Source: an uncultured Acidobacteriota bacterium (lineage in GTDB: Bacteria > Acidobacteriota > Terriglobia > Bryobacterales > Bryobacteraceae). From it: a stretch of DNA of 64,000 nt. The position numbers were made by a program, and so were the translations under genes. This document shows positions 45,614-55,382 of this stretch, piece by piece. The notes below the pieces were generated by a model, which was given only the letters and a program-made list of their open reading frames with translations, did no database searches and had not been told where the DNA came from. The stretch is from contig CADEFT010000011.1 of NCBI GenBank assembly GCA_902826685.1, positions 1 through 64,000 of the forward strand. Reading direction: 5' to 3'. Each line of letters begins with the position of its first letter. The stretch's first letter is position 1.

Positions 45614-46000
45614 TTACCGCCGGCCGGCGTAGCTGCGGAAGTTGCGCAGGTTGAAAAGATCCTCGCGCAGGATGGCGCGGTCGCGCGGATGCAACTGATC
45701 GGCCTGGGCGAGATCCGCGATATTGCCGATGGCGCGGTCCAGGTTTCCATAGTCGAAACGGCCGCGCGCGGCGCGCCTTTGGAAATCGTTCAATTCATCA
45801 ATGGCGCGGCGAAAATGGTTGGCCTCATGATTGTCGACACGCGCCCGCGAGAAGATCGTTTGCAGATCGCGCATGGCGCGGTTGACCGGGTCGGCCTGCC
45901 GGTAGCGCGCCGCGGGCTGGTGGTGGTGGTTGTATTGAGCCAGCGCATCGCCGGCGGAGAGCATTCCCAGGCCTAAAGCCGCGAAAATCAAGGTTTTCAT
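45614..46000 (-). CDS. small secreted Arg/Asp-rich helical protein
   Basis: The 128-aa protein starts at ATG 46000, with signal peptide MKTLIFAALGLGMLSAGDALAQ. The mature part begins YNHHHQP and is then mainly amphipathic helix rich in Arg, Asp, Asn and Ala (AMRDLQTIFSRAR, RRAIDELNDFQRRAARGRF, DPRDRAILREDL-like segments). No known domain was recognised. It resembles periplasmic helical bundles of unknown role. The His cluster at the mature N-terminus might bind metal. Confidence 0.6.
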   Translation of the reverse strand: MKTLIFAALGLGMLSAGDALAQYNHHHQPAARYRQADPVNRAMRDLQTIFSRARVDNHEANHFRRAIDELNDFQRRAARGRFDYGNLDRAIGNIADLAQADQLHPRDRAILREDLFNLRNFRSYAGRR

Positions 46001-46076
46001 TGGCATCACCTCTGCCCCTCTGACGCGGCCTGCGAGGGGGTGCGTTTCAGCGAAAATGATAGACTCCTAGCAGCCC

Positions 46077-46910
46077 ATGGCACTGCCTCGCGCCAGGTGG
46101 ATCGTCGTTGTGACCGGACTGGCGGCGGCCGCGCTGCTGGCGCAAAAGCCGTTCCGTGTCTATCAAAGCCTGGAGCCCTACGATGTCGTCGACATTCCTC
46201 CCGACTATCAGGAGAAGACGGAATGGGTCTTCGGTAGGCTGATGTTCCCCGCGCATCCCAATGCGCGATTCGGGCGCTGGCGCGGCAATGCCGACTGGCG
46301 CGAGGGTGGCACCAGTTGGACGCAGGATTATCCGCGCGGCGACAGGCTGGTGTCGGCGGCGCTGCGGCGGCTCACGCGCATCCACGTGCGGTCGGTGGAA
46401 CAGCCGGTGAATCTCGACGACGGGGACGACGTTTTCTATTGGCCGTTTCTGTTCGCCGGTGAAATGGGCGATTGGCTGCTGACCGATTCGCAGGCCGCCA
46501 GGCTGCGCGAATACCTGCTGCGCGGCGGCTTCCTGCTGCTGGACGATTTCTGGGGCACGCCCGAGTGGGACCAGTTCATGGAAAGCATGATCCGCGTTTT
46601 TCCGGACCGGCCGATCGTGGAGATTCCCGAAGACGATCCCGTGATTCGCACGGTATATACGTTGAAGGACCGCTATACGATTCCGGGCCACTGGGCGCTG
46701 CGGCGCGGCACCACCTATCGCAACGACGGCCAGACGCCGCATTGGCGCGGCATCTATGACGATCGAGGCCGCCTGATGGTGGCCATCTGGTTCAACAACG
46801 ACGTGGGCGATTCGTGGGAGTGGGCGGACAATCCGATTTACCCGGAGCGATACTCCGCGCTCGGCATCCGGTTGGCCGTCAATTTCGTGGTCTATGCGCT
46901 TTCGCATTGA
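46077..46910 (+). CDS. DUF4159 domain protein
   Basis: The 277-aa protein has an N-terminal hydrophobic anchor or signal (about residues 8-23). The DUF4159 domain is recognised from DVFYWPFLFAGEMGDWLL, LREYLLRGGFLLLDDFWG and RLMVAIWFNNDVGDSWEWA. The domain is related to glutamine-amidotransferase-like folds and usually sits in operons for MoxR/von Willebrand proteins, but here it stands alone between a convergent secreted protein and a Gfo/Idh/MocA gene. Function is unknown. Confidence 0.8.
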   Translation: MALPRARWIVVVTGLAAAALLAQKPFRVYQSLEPYDVVDIPPDYQEKTEWVFGRLMFPAHPNARFGRWRGNADWREGGTSWTQDYPRGDRLVSAALRRLTRIHVRSVEQPVNLDDGDDVFYWPFLFAGEMGDWLLTDSQAARLREYLLRGGFLLLDDFWGTPEWDQFMESMIRVFPDRPIVEIPEDDPVIRTVYTLKDRYTIPGHWALRRGTTYRNDGQTPHWRGIYDDRGRLMVAIWFNNDVGDSWEWADNPIYPERYSALGIRLAVNFVVYALSH

Positions 46911-46942
46911 CGCCCCTCGCGCGCGCTAAAATCTGCGGTGTC

Positions 46943-48260
<1,318 letters not shown>

Positions 48261-48271
<11 letters not shown>

Positions 48272-48986
48272 GCTTCCGCGCCACCAGGCCCACCGATTCG
48301 CGGCCGTCCATGGCGAGTCCGTGGCCCAGGTCCGCGCGGCGGTAGAGAAACGACTCTTCCACTTCGAGGCCCACCGATTGAACCGCGCGCCGCAGCACCA
48401 TATCGTCCAGCAGATGAATGGAGGCGGGCATCACGCTCAGCTTCCGGTGCCGCGACCAGGCGCCGGTCTTTTCGATCCATCCCGGCCATCGCAGCCCGGA
48501 AGCGAGCCGCCGTTCGTACTCCGGTACGAACGCGGCAAACGGCGCCTGATAGGGTGTCGAGGCATGAACGAACAACTTACCGCCAGGCCCCAGCCATCCG
48601 GCGATCAGGCGGAGGCCGGTTTCGAGTTGCTTGCCGGTGAGGAAGTGCAGCACGTTTGAAGCGAGCACGGCGCCCAGGCTCTCGGGATCGAACGCCAGGT
48701 CTCGCGGGAACCGCCCGGCCTTCAACCGCAGCCTTTGGCGATCTTCGGGCTCCGCGCGCGATTCCAGAATCCGCAGATGCTCCGGATCGATGTCGCTTGC
48801 GATCACGCGCGCCCCGGCCCTCAACGCCGCCAGGCTGGCCACTCCGTATGCCGCCCCGATGTCGAGTACCGGCGCCTCGCCGCAGCCCGCGCTGAAGTGG
48901 ACGAAACGTTCTCCGATGACGTTGAGCGCTTCCGACGCCCATCCCATCGAGTTGCGCGTCACCACCTGGCGCGGGCGCGCGCTCAC
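48261..48986 (-). CDS. class I SAM-dependent methyltransferase
   Basis: The protein is 241 aa from GTG 48986, which overlaps the DUF1080 stop as GTGA. Motif I is [16 protein letters not shown] near residue 35, followed by [14 protein letters not shown] with the ribose-binding acidic residue, [18 protein letters not shown], and the [13 protein letters not shown] strand. The C-terminal half (about 150-241) includes [17 protein letters not shown]. The substrate is unknown. Translational coupling to a secreted sugar hydrolase is unusual. Confidence 0.88.
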
Positions 48987-49684
48987 AGCTCCGGCGCCGA
49001 TTGTTCGGCCGAAGTGACTCCCGGCGGCAGTTCCATGAGGCGGATGTTGCGGAAGTGGATCTCGGCGCCCTCCGATTCCAGACACAGATATCCTTTTTTC
49101 TGCGTCGACCGGCTGATGCCGTTGACGAACTTCCCGTTGACCGAAAGCTTGATCACGCCGTCCACGGCCACCACGTCGTAGGTGTTCCATTCCCCGCGGC
49201 CCTTGGCGCGATTCTCGATCGACATGCTGCGTTCGCCGCGCGCGGTGTCGGGCACCGTCTTCACTCCGTTCACGCCGAACAATTCGCCATGAACGTAGGC
49301 GACCGGAGGCGTCACGCCGTCGCGCTTGTGCAACTCGGGCCATTCGAGTTCGAGCATCTGAACCTCGACGCCGTTGGGAAGCCGCGTGCGCGGATTGGGC
49401 CGCGCATCGCTCCAGGCGAATACGCCCGAATTGCCGCCCGGCTCCATGTGCCGCCACTCGATGTGCAGCACGAAGTTCTCATATTGCCGGTCGGTGCGCA
49501 TGACGCCGATCGGCTTTCCGGAGCAGATCAACAACCCGTCCTTCACGCGCCACGTATCTTCGGCCGTGTTGACGTTTACCCAACCGCTAAGATCCTTGCC
49601 GTTGAACAGGTCGCGGAACTGCGGCACCGATTGCGGCGAAGCGACCCAGATGGCGAGCAGCGAACCGAGAAGGAGCCGATGCAT
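48983..49684 (-). CDS. secreted DUF1080 (3-keto-disaccharide hydrolase family) protein (2)
   Basis: The 233-aa protein starts at ATG 49684 with a short signal peptide ([19 protein letters not shown]). It is a single DUF1080 jelly roll: [59 protein letters not shown] and [13 protein letters not shown]. It has no extra N-terminal domain, unlike the 3851-4780 protein. It is cotranscribed with the methyltransferase and divergent from pirin. Confidence 0.88.
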   Translation of the reverse strand: MHRLLLGSLLAIWVASPQSVPQFRDLFNGKDLSGWVNVNTAEDTWRVKDGLLICSGKPIGVMRTDRQYENFVLHIEWRHMEPGGNSGVFAWSDARPNPRTRLPNGVEVQMLELEWPELHKRDGVTPPVAYVHGELFGVNGVKTVPDTARGERSMSIENRAKGRGEWNTYDVVAVDGVIKLSVNGKFVNGISRSTQKKGYLCLESEGAEIHFRNIRLMELPPGVTSAEQSAPEL

Positions 49685-49719
49685 TTTCAGATGGTATCGC
49701 ACGGCGGCCTACCGCAGTC

Positions 49720-49748
49720 TTGACAAATATCGTGATAACGGATATCGT
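49720..49748 (+). promoter_or_regulatory. pirin promoter with ATATCGT direct repeat
   Basis: TTGACA (49720-49725), 17-nt spacer, TATCGT (49743-49748). ATATCGT occurs at 49727-49733 and again at 49742-49748, 15 nt apart, the second copy covering the -10. TATCGTGATA (49728-49737) also contains a TATC/GATA inverted pair. This arrangement fits a repressor site. Confidence 0.5.
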
Positions 49749-49766
49749 AGGTACGGAGGTATTCGA

Positions 49767-50468
49767 GTGATACACATCGTCCCGTCCGCTCAGCGCCACC
49801 ACTCCGATTTCGGCTGGTTGAGCACCTATTGGCATTTCTCGTTCGACACCTATCGCGACCCAACCAACATGAATTGGGGCGCGCTACGCGTCTTCAACGA
49901 CGACGTGGTGCAGCCGGGGCAGGGCTTCGGACGCCATGGCCACCGCGACATGGAGATCGTCAGTTACGTGCTCGACGGCGCGCTGGAACATCAGGATTCC
50001 ATCGGTACGCGCCATGTGCTGAAGAAGGGTGAGGTGCAGGTGATGTCGGCCGGCAAGGGAATTCAGCACTCGGAGTACAACGGTTCGCCGGGCGAGCCGG
50101 TGCATTTCCTTCAGCTCTGGATCGTGCCGCGTACGAAAGGTTCAGAACCGCGCTGGGAGCAGAAATCGTTTGACCGGAAGCCGGGCCAACTCACGCCGGT
50201 GGTCTCATCGGGAGCGATCGAGGGAACGCTCGCCATCGATCAGGACGCCACGATATACCTGGGCGACTTCGAAGCGGGGCAGTCGGCTTCGCACCGCGGC
50301 GGGGCGGCCCGCAAGCAATACCTGTTTGTGATGCGCGGCGAGGTGGAACTCAACGGCAGGAAGCTGTCGCAAGGCGACCAGGCGCGAGTGGAGGCGGAAA
50401 CGGATCTGACGCTGCGTTCGAACGCGGCGTCGGAGGTGATACTGCTGGACTTGCCGGAGCTACGATAA
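49767..50468 (+). CDS. pirin-family protein
   Basis: The protein is 233 aa from GTG 49767, with SD GGAGGT at 49755-49760. It is a bicupin: the N-terminal cupin keeps the metal ligands H57, H59, H101 and E103 (GFGRHGHRDMEIVSYVLDG, SAGKGIQHSEYN). The C-terminal cupin (residues about 145-233) is less conserved, as usual. Pirins of the YhhW type act as quercetinase-like dioxygenases or redox-sensitive regulators. It stands alone with its own promoter. Confidence 0.93.
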   Translation: MIHIVPSAQRHHSDFGWLSTYWHFSFDTYRDPTNMNWGALRVFNDDVVQPGQGFGRHGHRDMEIVSYVLDGALEHQDSIGTRHVLKKGEVQVMSAGKGIQHSEYNGSPGEPVHFLQLWIVPRTKGSEPRWEQKSFDRKPGQLTPVVSSGAIEGTLAIDQDATIYLGDFEAGQSASHRGGAARKQYLFVMRGEVELNGRKLSQGDQARVEAETDLTLRSNAASEVILLDLPELR

Positions 50469-50570
50469 CTCCAGATCGTGCAAGTACAACTGACCCGCCG
50501 GGCAACGGGCTAAACTTTCGCCGCATGGCTGAAGTAGAACAGGGTATTGCCGCCGCAGATCGGGGGCGAT

Positions 50571-50598
50571 CTTGTCGAACATGATGATGTTCGACAAG
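50571..50598. repeat. perfect 12-bp hairpin in spacer after pirin
   Basis: CTTGTCGAACAT (50571-50582), loop GATG, ATGTTCGACAAG (50587-50598), extendable by one T-A pair. There is no U-tract. It lies in the 246-nt gap between the pirin and fmdB stops, nearer fmdB, and could terminate or protect either transcript. The rest of 50469-50714 holds no recognisable gene. Confidence 0.55.
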
Positions 50599-50714
50599 AC
50601 GATCAAATGCCGGTATCCGGCTTCATGATTCTCCGTTGGACCACGCCCGCCGCGGCCGACGGACTCGAAATCGTCCGCATTCTGGGTCCCAACAATGGCC
50701 GTGAATGGCGCTTG

Positions 50715-50942
50715 TCAGTTGCGTCCGCAAAGGCCCGGCGTGCGGCACATCCCCGCCGGGCATCCGCCCGCCATCTGAGGGGCGGCCTGCGGTCTTCCAT
50801 TGGCGTGAGCGGAGAACGTAGAGAGCTGCTGGTTCAAATGCTTCGACGAGCAGCCGGGACAGAGAATGTCGTCGCTTTCGCGCCGCACAAGCTTCTCAAA
50901 ATGCGTTCCGCAGTCCTCGCACAGATATTCGAAAATCGGCAT
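50715..50942 (-). CDS. FmdB-type zinc ribbon protein
   Basis: The 75-aa protein starts MPIFEYLCEDCGTHFE, the family signature. Cys8, Cys11, Cys28 and Cys31 form the zinc ribbon. The C-terminal tail has three more cysteines (GGCPAGMCRTPGLCGRN), which is longer and more Cys-rich than the minimal family core. The ATG directly follows the dacB TAG, and the GGGAGGG inside the end of dacB can act as SD. FmdB-like proteins are putative regulatory or nucleic-acid-binding proteins of unclear role. Confidence 0.88.
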   Translation of the reverse strand: MPIFEYLCEDCGTHFEKLVRRESDDILCPGCSSKHLNQQLSTFSAHANGRPQAAPQMAGGCPAGMCRTPGLCGRN

Positions 50943-52439
50943 CTACATACCCTCCCAGGCAACCAATGCTAATCCGATTCTATCAATCACGCGGCGGATC
51001 TCACGGGGTTTGGCGCTGAAGTTGTTGGCGATGATGGAAAAAGTCAACCGCTCGCCGCGCAAGGTGGTGACGTATCCGGAAAGCGCATTAACGGTCGCCA
51101 GTGTACCGGTCTTGGCGTGAATGGCGCGAGCGGCGGGCACACGGTCGAACCTGGTGTCGAGCGTGCCGTCCTCGCCGCCGATCGGCAGCATCGATTCCCA
51201 CTCCTCGCGATGAACGGTGGAATCCATGTAGCCCAGCAGCGTGGTGATGGCGCGCGGCGAGATCAGCGTCCGGCGCGAGAGTCCGGAGCCGTCCTCGAAA
51301 TGGCAGGCGGTCTCTGGAATGCCGATGGTTTCAAGGAACTCCGTCAACTCCTTTAACCCGGCCTCGCGCGTGGGCTCGCCGCGGCGCGTCAACGCGGTTT
51401 CCCGCAGCAGGATTTCGGCGTGCAGGTTCTGGCTCACCTTGTTCAGGGTGCGGGCGATCTCAGACAGCGGGGGCGATTGACGCCTCGCGAGCACAATGCC
51501 AGGAGCCTCTTCATAAGGCTCGTCTAGCCTGTGCCGGTGGACCGATACCGGACGGCCCAGAATCCGCACGCCTTGCCGTGTCAACAGATCGTAAAGCGCG
51601 AAGGCGGCGTAAAGAGCCGGATCCTCCACCGCCGCCCGCTCCTTGACGGCGCGGCCGCCTTTCACAATCACGCCCATCACTCGAACCTGGCGCGACCCGG
51701 GCGCGCGGTCCACCTCGATTTTCGTTTCGCCCTCCTCCACCGTGACCACGCGATTGTCCAGCACCATCGGCAGCATCGGCGGATTGGTGACGACGGCCGC
51801 CAGGTCGCCCGTCTCTTCGGCGGGATTGACGGTGAGCGCGAACATTCCATCGTTGAACGGCAGCGCGCTGACCGCGGCGCCATAGCCCCAGATGGCATCG
51901 TCCACCGTCCAGCCTTCCGGATACGGCTGGTGGATGTAGCGGCGATCGTCGCCCACGATATCGCCGGCGATCACTTTCACCCCGGCTTTCAGAATCTGGT
52001 CCGCCAGCCCGGCGATGGGCTCCGCCGGATCGTGGTCTTCGCCGTCCTTGCGATAAGGATACTCGCGGCCGGAAAGCGTGGGATCGCCGCCGCCCACGAT
52101 ACGAAGATCGCCAGGGAGGCGTCCATCGCCGTCGGGGCCGGCCGCAGCCGTGACGAAAGTTTCGAAGCGGTAAGCGGGACCCAGCCGCTCAAGCGCGAGA
52201 GCGGTCGAGAACAGCTTGGTATTCGAAGCGGGCGTGAAACGATCGCCGGCGTTGCGCTCAAACAGCGTGCGCTTGGACCTGGCATGGACGACGTGCAAGC
52301 CCCAGCGCCCGGTCTGCGCCTCTGGCGTTGCCAGCAGCAATTCGATCCGGCGGTGAAGCGGAATGCGCCGCGCCGTGCGGGGAGCGGCGGCCAGACCGCA
52401 GGCGAACGCCGCGGTCAGCAGGCAGGCGAGAGGACGCAC
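50943..52439 (-). CDS. dacB: D-alanyl-D-alanine carboxypeptidase/endopeptidase (PBP4, DacB)
   Basis: The protein is about 498 aa. GTG 52439 places the signal peptide (RPLACLLTAAFACGLAAAP) at the N-terminus and avoids most overlap with the upstream gene; GTG 52448 or TTG 52463 are alternatives. Catalytic SxxK is S72-N-T-K75, DGSGLSRRTLISP is the second active-site segment, and AKTGT near the C-terminus is the KTG box. The large insertion domains II/III between SxxK and the second motif are present. It trims or cleaves peptidoglycan cross-links in the periplasm. It lies between a HEAT-like protein gene and fmdB in one operon. Confidence 0.92.
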   Translation of the reverse strand: MRPLACLLTAAFACGLAAAPRTARRIPLHRRIELLLATPEAQTGRWGLHVVHARSKRTLFERNAGDRFTPASNTKLFSTALALERLGPAYRFETFVTAAAGPDGDGRLPGDLRIVGGGDPTLSGREYPYRKDGEDHDPAEPIAGLADQILKAGVKVIAGDIVGDDRRYIHQPYPEGWTVDDAIWGYGAAVSALPFNDGMFALTVNPAEETGDLAAVVTNPPMLPMVLDNRVVTVEEGETKIEVDRAPGSRQVRVMGVIVKGGRAVKERAAVEDPALYAAFALYDLLTRQGVRILGRPVSVHRHRLDEPYEEAPGIVLARRQSPPLSEIARTLNKVSQNLHAEILLRETALTRRGEPTREAGLKELTEFLETIGIPETACHFEDGSGLSRRTLISPRAITTLLGYMDSTVHREEWESMLPIGGEDGTLDTRFDRVPAARAIHAKTGTLATVNALSGYVTTLRGERLTFSIIANNFSAKPREIRRVIDRIGLALVAWEGM

Positions 52440-52449
52440 GGAAACCACA

Positions 52450-52968
52450 CTACATTCTGGCAAAGCGCGCCAGTAGCTTGCGCCCGCGCGCTCTCATGGC
52501 GGGCGTACCGGTGAGGGTCAGGCGCTCGATGAGCGGAATCACTTCACAGCGCATGGCGTCGTCCCTCATGGCCAGATCGGCCAGTCCTTGCATCGCGAGC
52601 GCCTTCAGAATACTGCTGCGGGCGGAAAGAAATCCAGTAAGGACGGTGCGGGCGTGATCGCGTTCCGCCGCCGTCAGTTCCAAGCGAGGCAGCATCTGGG
52701 CGAGATGCCACCGCACTTCCTGCTGCCCGATCTCCGGCACCTGGTGGAGCAGGACGTCCTTATAAGGCCGCAGCCATTCCGGGCGTTGAGCCGTCACTTT
52801 CTCCAGCACGCCGGCGCATCGCATGCGCAGGCCCGGTTCGTTGGTGAACAGGCCTTCGATCAATTCCTCGCATAAGCCCCGGTCGCCGAGCACCATCGGG
52901 ACCGCTTTTCCGGTGGCCCCAACAGACCGCATGTCTCCCGGACGCAACAGATCGAGCAGTTTCGCCAT
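52450..52968 (-). CDS. HEAT-like helical repeat protein
   Basis: The 172-aa protein starts at ATG 52968 (MAKLLDLLRPGDMRS). It consists of repeated helical pairs: LCEELIEGLFTNEPGLRMRCAG, EVRWHLAQMLPRLELT, RSSILKALAMQGLADLAMRD and EVIPLIERLTLTGTPAMRARG. The pattern of short helix-turn-helix units suits a HEAT/ARM scaffold. No enzyme motif is present. Its stop lies just before the dacB start, so cotranscription is likely. Function is unknown. Confidence 0.7.
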   Translation of the reverse strand: MAKLLDLLRPGDMRSVGATGKAVPMVLGDRGLCEELIEGLFTNEPGLRMRCAGVLEKVTAQRPEWLRPYKDVLLHQVPEIGQQEVRWHLAQMLPRLELTAAERDHARTVLTGFLSARSSILKALAMQGLADLAMRDDAMRCEVIPLIERLTLTGTPAMRARGRKLLARFARM

Positions 52969-53035
52969 AATCGGAATTCGATCGCAAGAAGCGGAGTGTT
53001 TCCACCGCAACCCGCTGTTAGATTCATAGCAGAGG

Positions 53036-54106
53036 ATGACCATGAAAAACACAGCGAATCTGGCCGAAGCGACTCTGGGCGATACGCGTTGGGCGGCGGT
53101 GGTGGCGCGCGACGGGAGCGCCGATGGCAGTTTCTTCTATTCCGTGGCGACCACCGGCGTTTATTGCCGCCCTTCGTGCGCGGCGCGGCTGGCCCGGCCG
53201 GAGAACGTCCGCTTTCACCCCACTCGCGAAGACGCCGAGCGCGCCGGGTTCCGCCCTTGCAAGCGCTGCAAACCCGATCGGGATGGCAGCGCGCACGCCG
53301 AAGCGATCGCCGCCGCCTGCCGCCTCATCGAAACGGCGGAGCATCCGCCGGCGCTTGAAGAACTGGCTCGGCAGGCGCACCTGAGTCCACATCATTTTCA
53401 TCGCGTCTTCAAAGCGGCCACCGGGCTCACGCCGCGCGAGTATGCGGCGGCGCGCCGCGAGCAGCGTGTACGCGATGCGCTGCGGTCTTCGGACTCCGTG
53501 ACAGGCGCGATCTATGACGCCGGCTACCACTCCAATGGCCGTTTCTACGCGGCGTCGAATGGGGTGCTCGGCATGACGCCGGGCGAGTACCGGGCGGGCG
53601 GCGCGCGTACGGAAATCCACTATGCCGTGGGCGAATGCTCGCTCGGGTCCATTCTGGTGGCGCGCAGCCCGCGCGGCATCTGCGCGATTCTGCTGGGCGA
53701 GAATCCGAAGCAACTCCAGCACGACCTGGAAGATCGTTTCCCACGGGCGCATCTGGTTGCCGGTGGCGCCGATTTCGATGAGTTGGTGTCGCGCGTGGTG
53801 ACTCTGGTGGAAGAGCCGGCGCAGGGGCTGGACCTGCCGCTCGACATTCGCGGCACCGCGTTTCAACAGCGAGTCTGGCAGGCGTTGCGCCGGATTCCGC
53901 CAGGCGCGACGGCGAGCTATTCGGAAATCGCCAAGGCGATTGGAGCCCCGAAATCGGTGCGCGCCGTGGCGCAGGCTTGCGGCGCCAACACGCTGGCGAT
54001 CGCGGTGCCCTGCCACCGCGTGGTGCGCGGCGACGGGTCGCTATCGGGATACCGCTGGGGCGTGGATCGCAAACGCGCGCTGCTGGAGCGCGAGGCGCGC
54101 CCGTGA
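53036..54106 (+). CDS. ada: Ada: methylation-responsive regulator and O6-methylguanine-DNA methyltransferase
   Basis: The 356-aa protein has all three Ada parts. The N-terminal zinc domain has Cys44, Cys48, Cys75 and Cys78 (YCRPSC, PCKRC), where phosphotriester repair methylates a cysteine. An AraC-type helix-turn-helix covers about 85-185 (LEELARQAHLSPHHFHRVF). The C-terminal suicide methyltransferase has PCHRV with acceptor Cys326 and the SYSEIAKAIG recognition helix. Methylated Ada activates its own operon. ATG 53036 or 53042 can start it. The next gene overlaps its stop as GTGA. Confidence 0.96.
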   Translation: MTMKNTANLAEATLGDTRWAAVVARDGSADGSFFYSVATTGVYCRPSCAARLARPENVRFHPTREDAERAGFRPCKRCKPDRDGSAHAEAIAAACRLIETAEHPPALEELARQAHLSPHHFHRVFKAATGLTPREYAAARREQRVRDALRSSDSVTGAIYDAGYHSNGRFYAASNGVLGMTPGEYRAGGARTEIHYAVGECSLGSILVARSPRGICAILLGENPKQLQHDLEDRFPRAHLVAGGADFDELVSRVVTLVEEPAQGLDLPLDIRGTAFQQRVWQALRRIPPGATASYSEIAKAIGAPKSVRAVAQACGANTLAIAVPCHRVVRGDGSLSGYRWGVDRKRALLEREARP

Positions 54107-54750
54107 ACCTCGACACCGAAGGCTTCCACATCGTCGAAGGACTGTTGACGCCCGCCGAGTGCCGGGCCATTGCGGGCCTTTATCCCCGGGACGATCTGTT
54201 CCGCAGCCGCGTCGTCATGTCGCGCCACGGATTCGGCCGCGGCGAATACAAGTACTTCGACTATCCGTTGCCGCCGCGCGTGGCGGCGCTGCGCGAAGAG
54301 TTCTATCCGCGCCTGGTTCCCATCGCCAATCGCTGGCGTCCGGACGCCGCTTACCCGGAAACGCTCGATGCCTTCCTGGCCCGTTGCCATGCGGCCGGCC
54401 AGACGCGTCCCACGCCGCTTCTGCTGCAATATGAAGAAGGGGACTTCAACTGCTTGCATCAGGATCTTTACGGCGACCTCGTGTTCCCGCTGCAATTGGC
54501 GATTCTTCTCTCCCAGCCAGGCCGCGATTTCACCGGCGGCGAGTTCGTGATGACGGAGCAGCGTCCGCGCATGCAATCGAGGGCGGCGGTGGTGCCTCTG
54601 CAGCAGGGCGACGGGGTCGTGTTCGCCGTGCATCAACGGCCCGTCGAAGGGACGCGGGGAATCTATCGCGTGAACATGCGCCATGGTGTGAGCCGGCTGC
54701 GCTCCGGCCATCGCCACACGCTGGGGATCATTTTTCACGATGCCAAGTGA
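54103..54750 (+). CDS. Fe(II)/2-oxoglutarate-dependent oxygenase of uncharacterised type
   Basis: The 215-aa protein starts at GTG 54103, overlapping the ada stop. Probable iron ligands are H119 and D121 (CLHQDLYGD) and H194 (MRHGVSRLRSGHRHTLGIIF); Arg200 or Arg204 could hold 2-oxoglutarate. A cap region with RGEYKYFDYPLPP precedes the core. It is not AlkB, which is encoded next and overlaps this gene by 11 nt. The gene is locked between ada and alkB, so a role in alkylation damage, such as another demethylase or a protein hydroxylase, is a reasonable inference. Confidence 0.88.
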   Translation: MNLDTEGFHIVEGLLTPAECRAIAGLYPRDDLFRSRVVMSRHGFGRGEYKYFDYPLPPRVAALREEFYPRLVPIANRWRPDAAYPETLDAFLARCHAAGQTRPTPLLLQYEEGDFNCLHQDLYGDLVFPLQLAILLSQPGRDFTGGEFVMTEQRPRMQSRAAVVPLQQGDGVVFAVHQRPVEGTRGIYRVNMRHGVSRLRSGHRHTLGIIFHDAK

Positions 54751-55354
54751 GCCGATTACGCCGGGCGCGATGCTGTTGCGCGGCTTCGTGCTGCCGCTTG
54801 GGTCCGCTTTCGCCGAAGCGATCGATACCATCGCCGGCGCGGCGCCCTTCCGCCACATGACGACGCCGGGCGGCTTCACCATGTCGGTGGCCATGACCAA
54901 TTGCGGACCGCTCGGCTGGGTGAGCGACCGCACCGGCTATCGCTATGAGCCGTGCGATCCGGTAAGCGGGCGGCCTTGGCCCGAGATGCCCGCCGGCTTC
55001 CTTGCCTTGGCGCGCGCGGCGGCCGCCGAGGCGGGTTTCGCGGACTTCGATCCCGACGCGTGTCTGATCAACCGCTATCAACCGGGCGCGAAGATGTCGC
55101 TGCATCAGGACAAAGACGAACGCGATTTCAGCCAGCCCATCGTCTCGGTCTCGCTTGGTTTACCGGCGGTGTTCCTGTTTGGCGGCGAGACTAGAAAAGA
55201 TCCCACACTGCGCCTGCCGCTCGAACACGGCGATGTCGTCGTCTTCGGCGGCGCGGCGCGATTGCGTTATCACGGCGTGATGCCGCTCAAACCCGGGCAG
55301 CATCCGCGCCTGGGCGCCTGCCGCATCAACCTAACCTTCCGGCGGGCTTGTTAA
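54740..55354 (+). CDS. alkB: AlkB DNA oxidative demethylase
   Basis: The 204-aa Fe(II)/2OG dioxygenase reverses 1-methyladenine and 3-methylcytosine damage. Iron ligands H122, D124 (SLHQDKDE) and H178 (RLRYHGV) are present, and CRINLTFRR contains the 2-oxoglutarate-binding Arg. The nucleotide-recognition part includes MSVAMTNCGPLGWVSDRTGY and INRYQPG. Length matches E. coli AlkB. It is the last of three overlapping genes in the adaptive-response operon. Confidence 0.95.
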   Translation: MPSEPITPGAMLLRGFVLPLGSAFAEAIDTIAGAAPFRHMTTPGGFTMSVAMTNCGPLGWVSDRTGYRYEPCDPVSGRPWPEMPAGFLALARAAAAEAGFADFDPDACLINRYQPGAKMSLHQDKDERDFSQPIVSVSLGLPAVFLFGGETRKDPTLRLPLEHGDVVVFGGAARLRYHGVMPLKPGQHPRLGACRINLTFRRAC

Positions 55355-55382
55355 CGCGCCTGTGACATAATGACTCACTGGC

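Noticed and set aside
50625..50710. Possible remnant of a YbjQ-like protein (MILRWTTPAAADGLEIV segment)
   Set aside because: The resemblance is about 25 residues with only a TTP and a few Gly/Ile/Val matches, and the frame continues opposite fmdB. Too weak to call a pseudogene.
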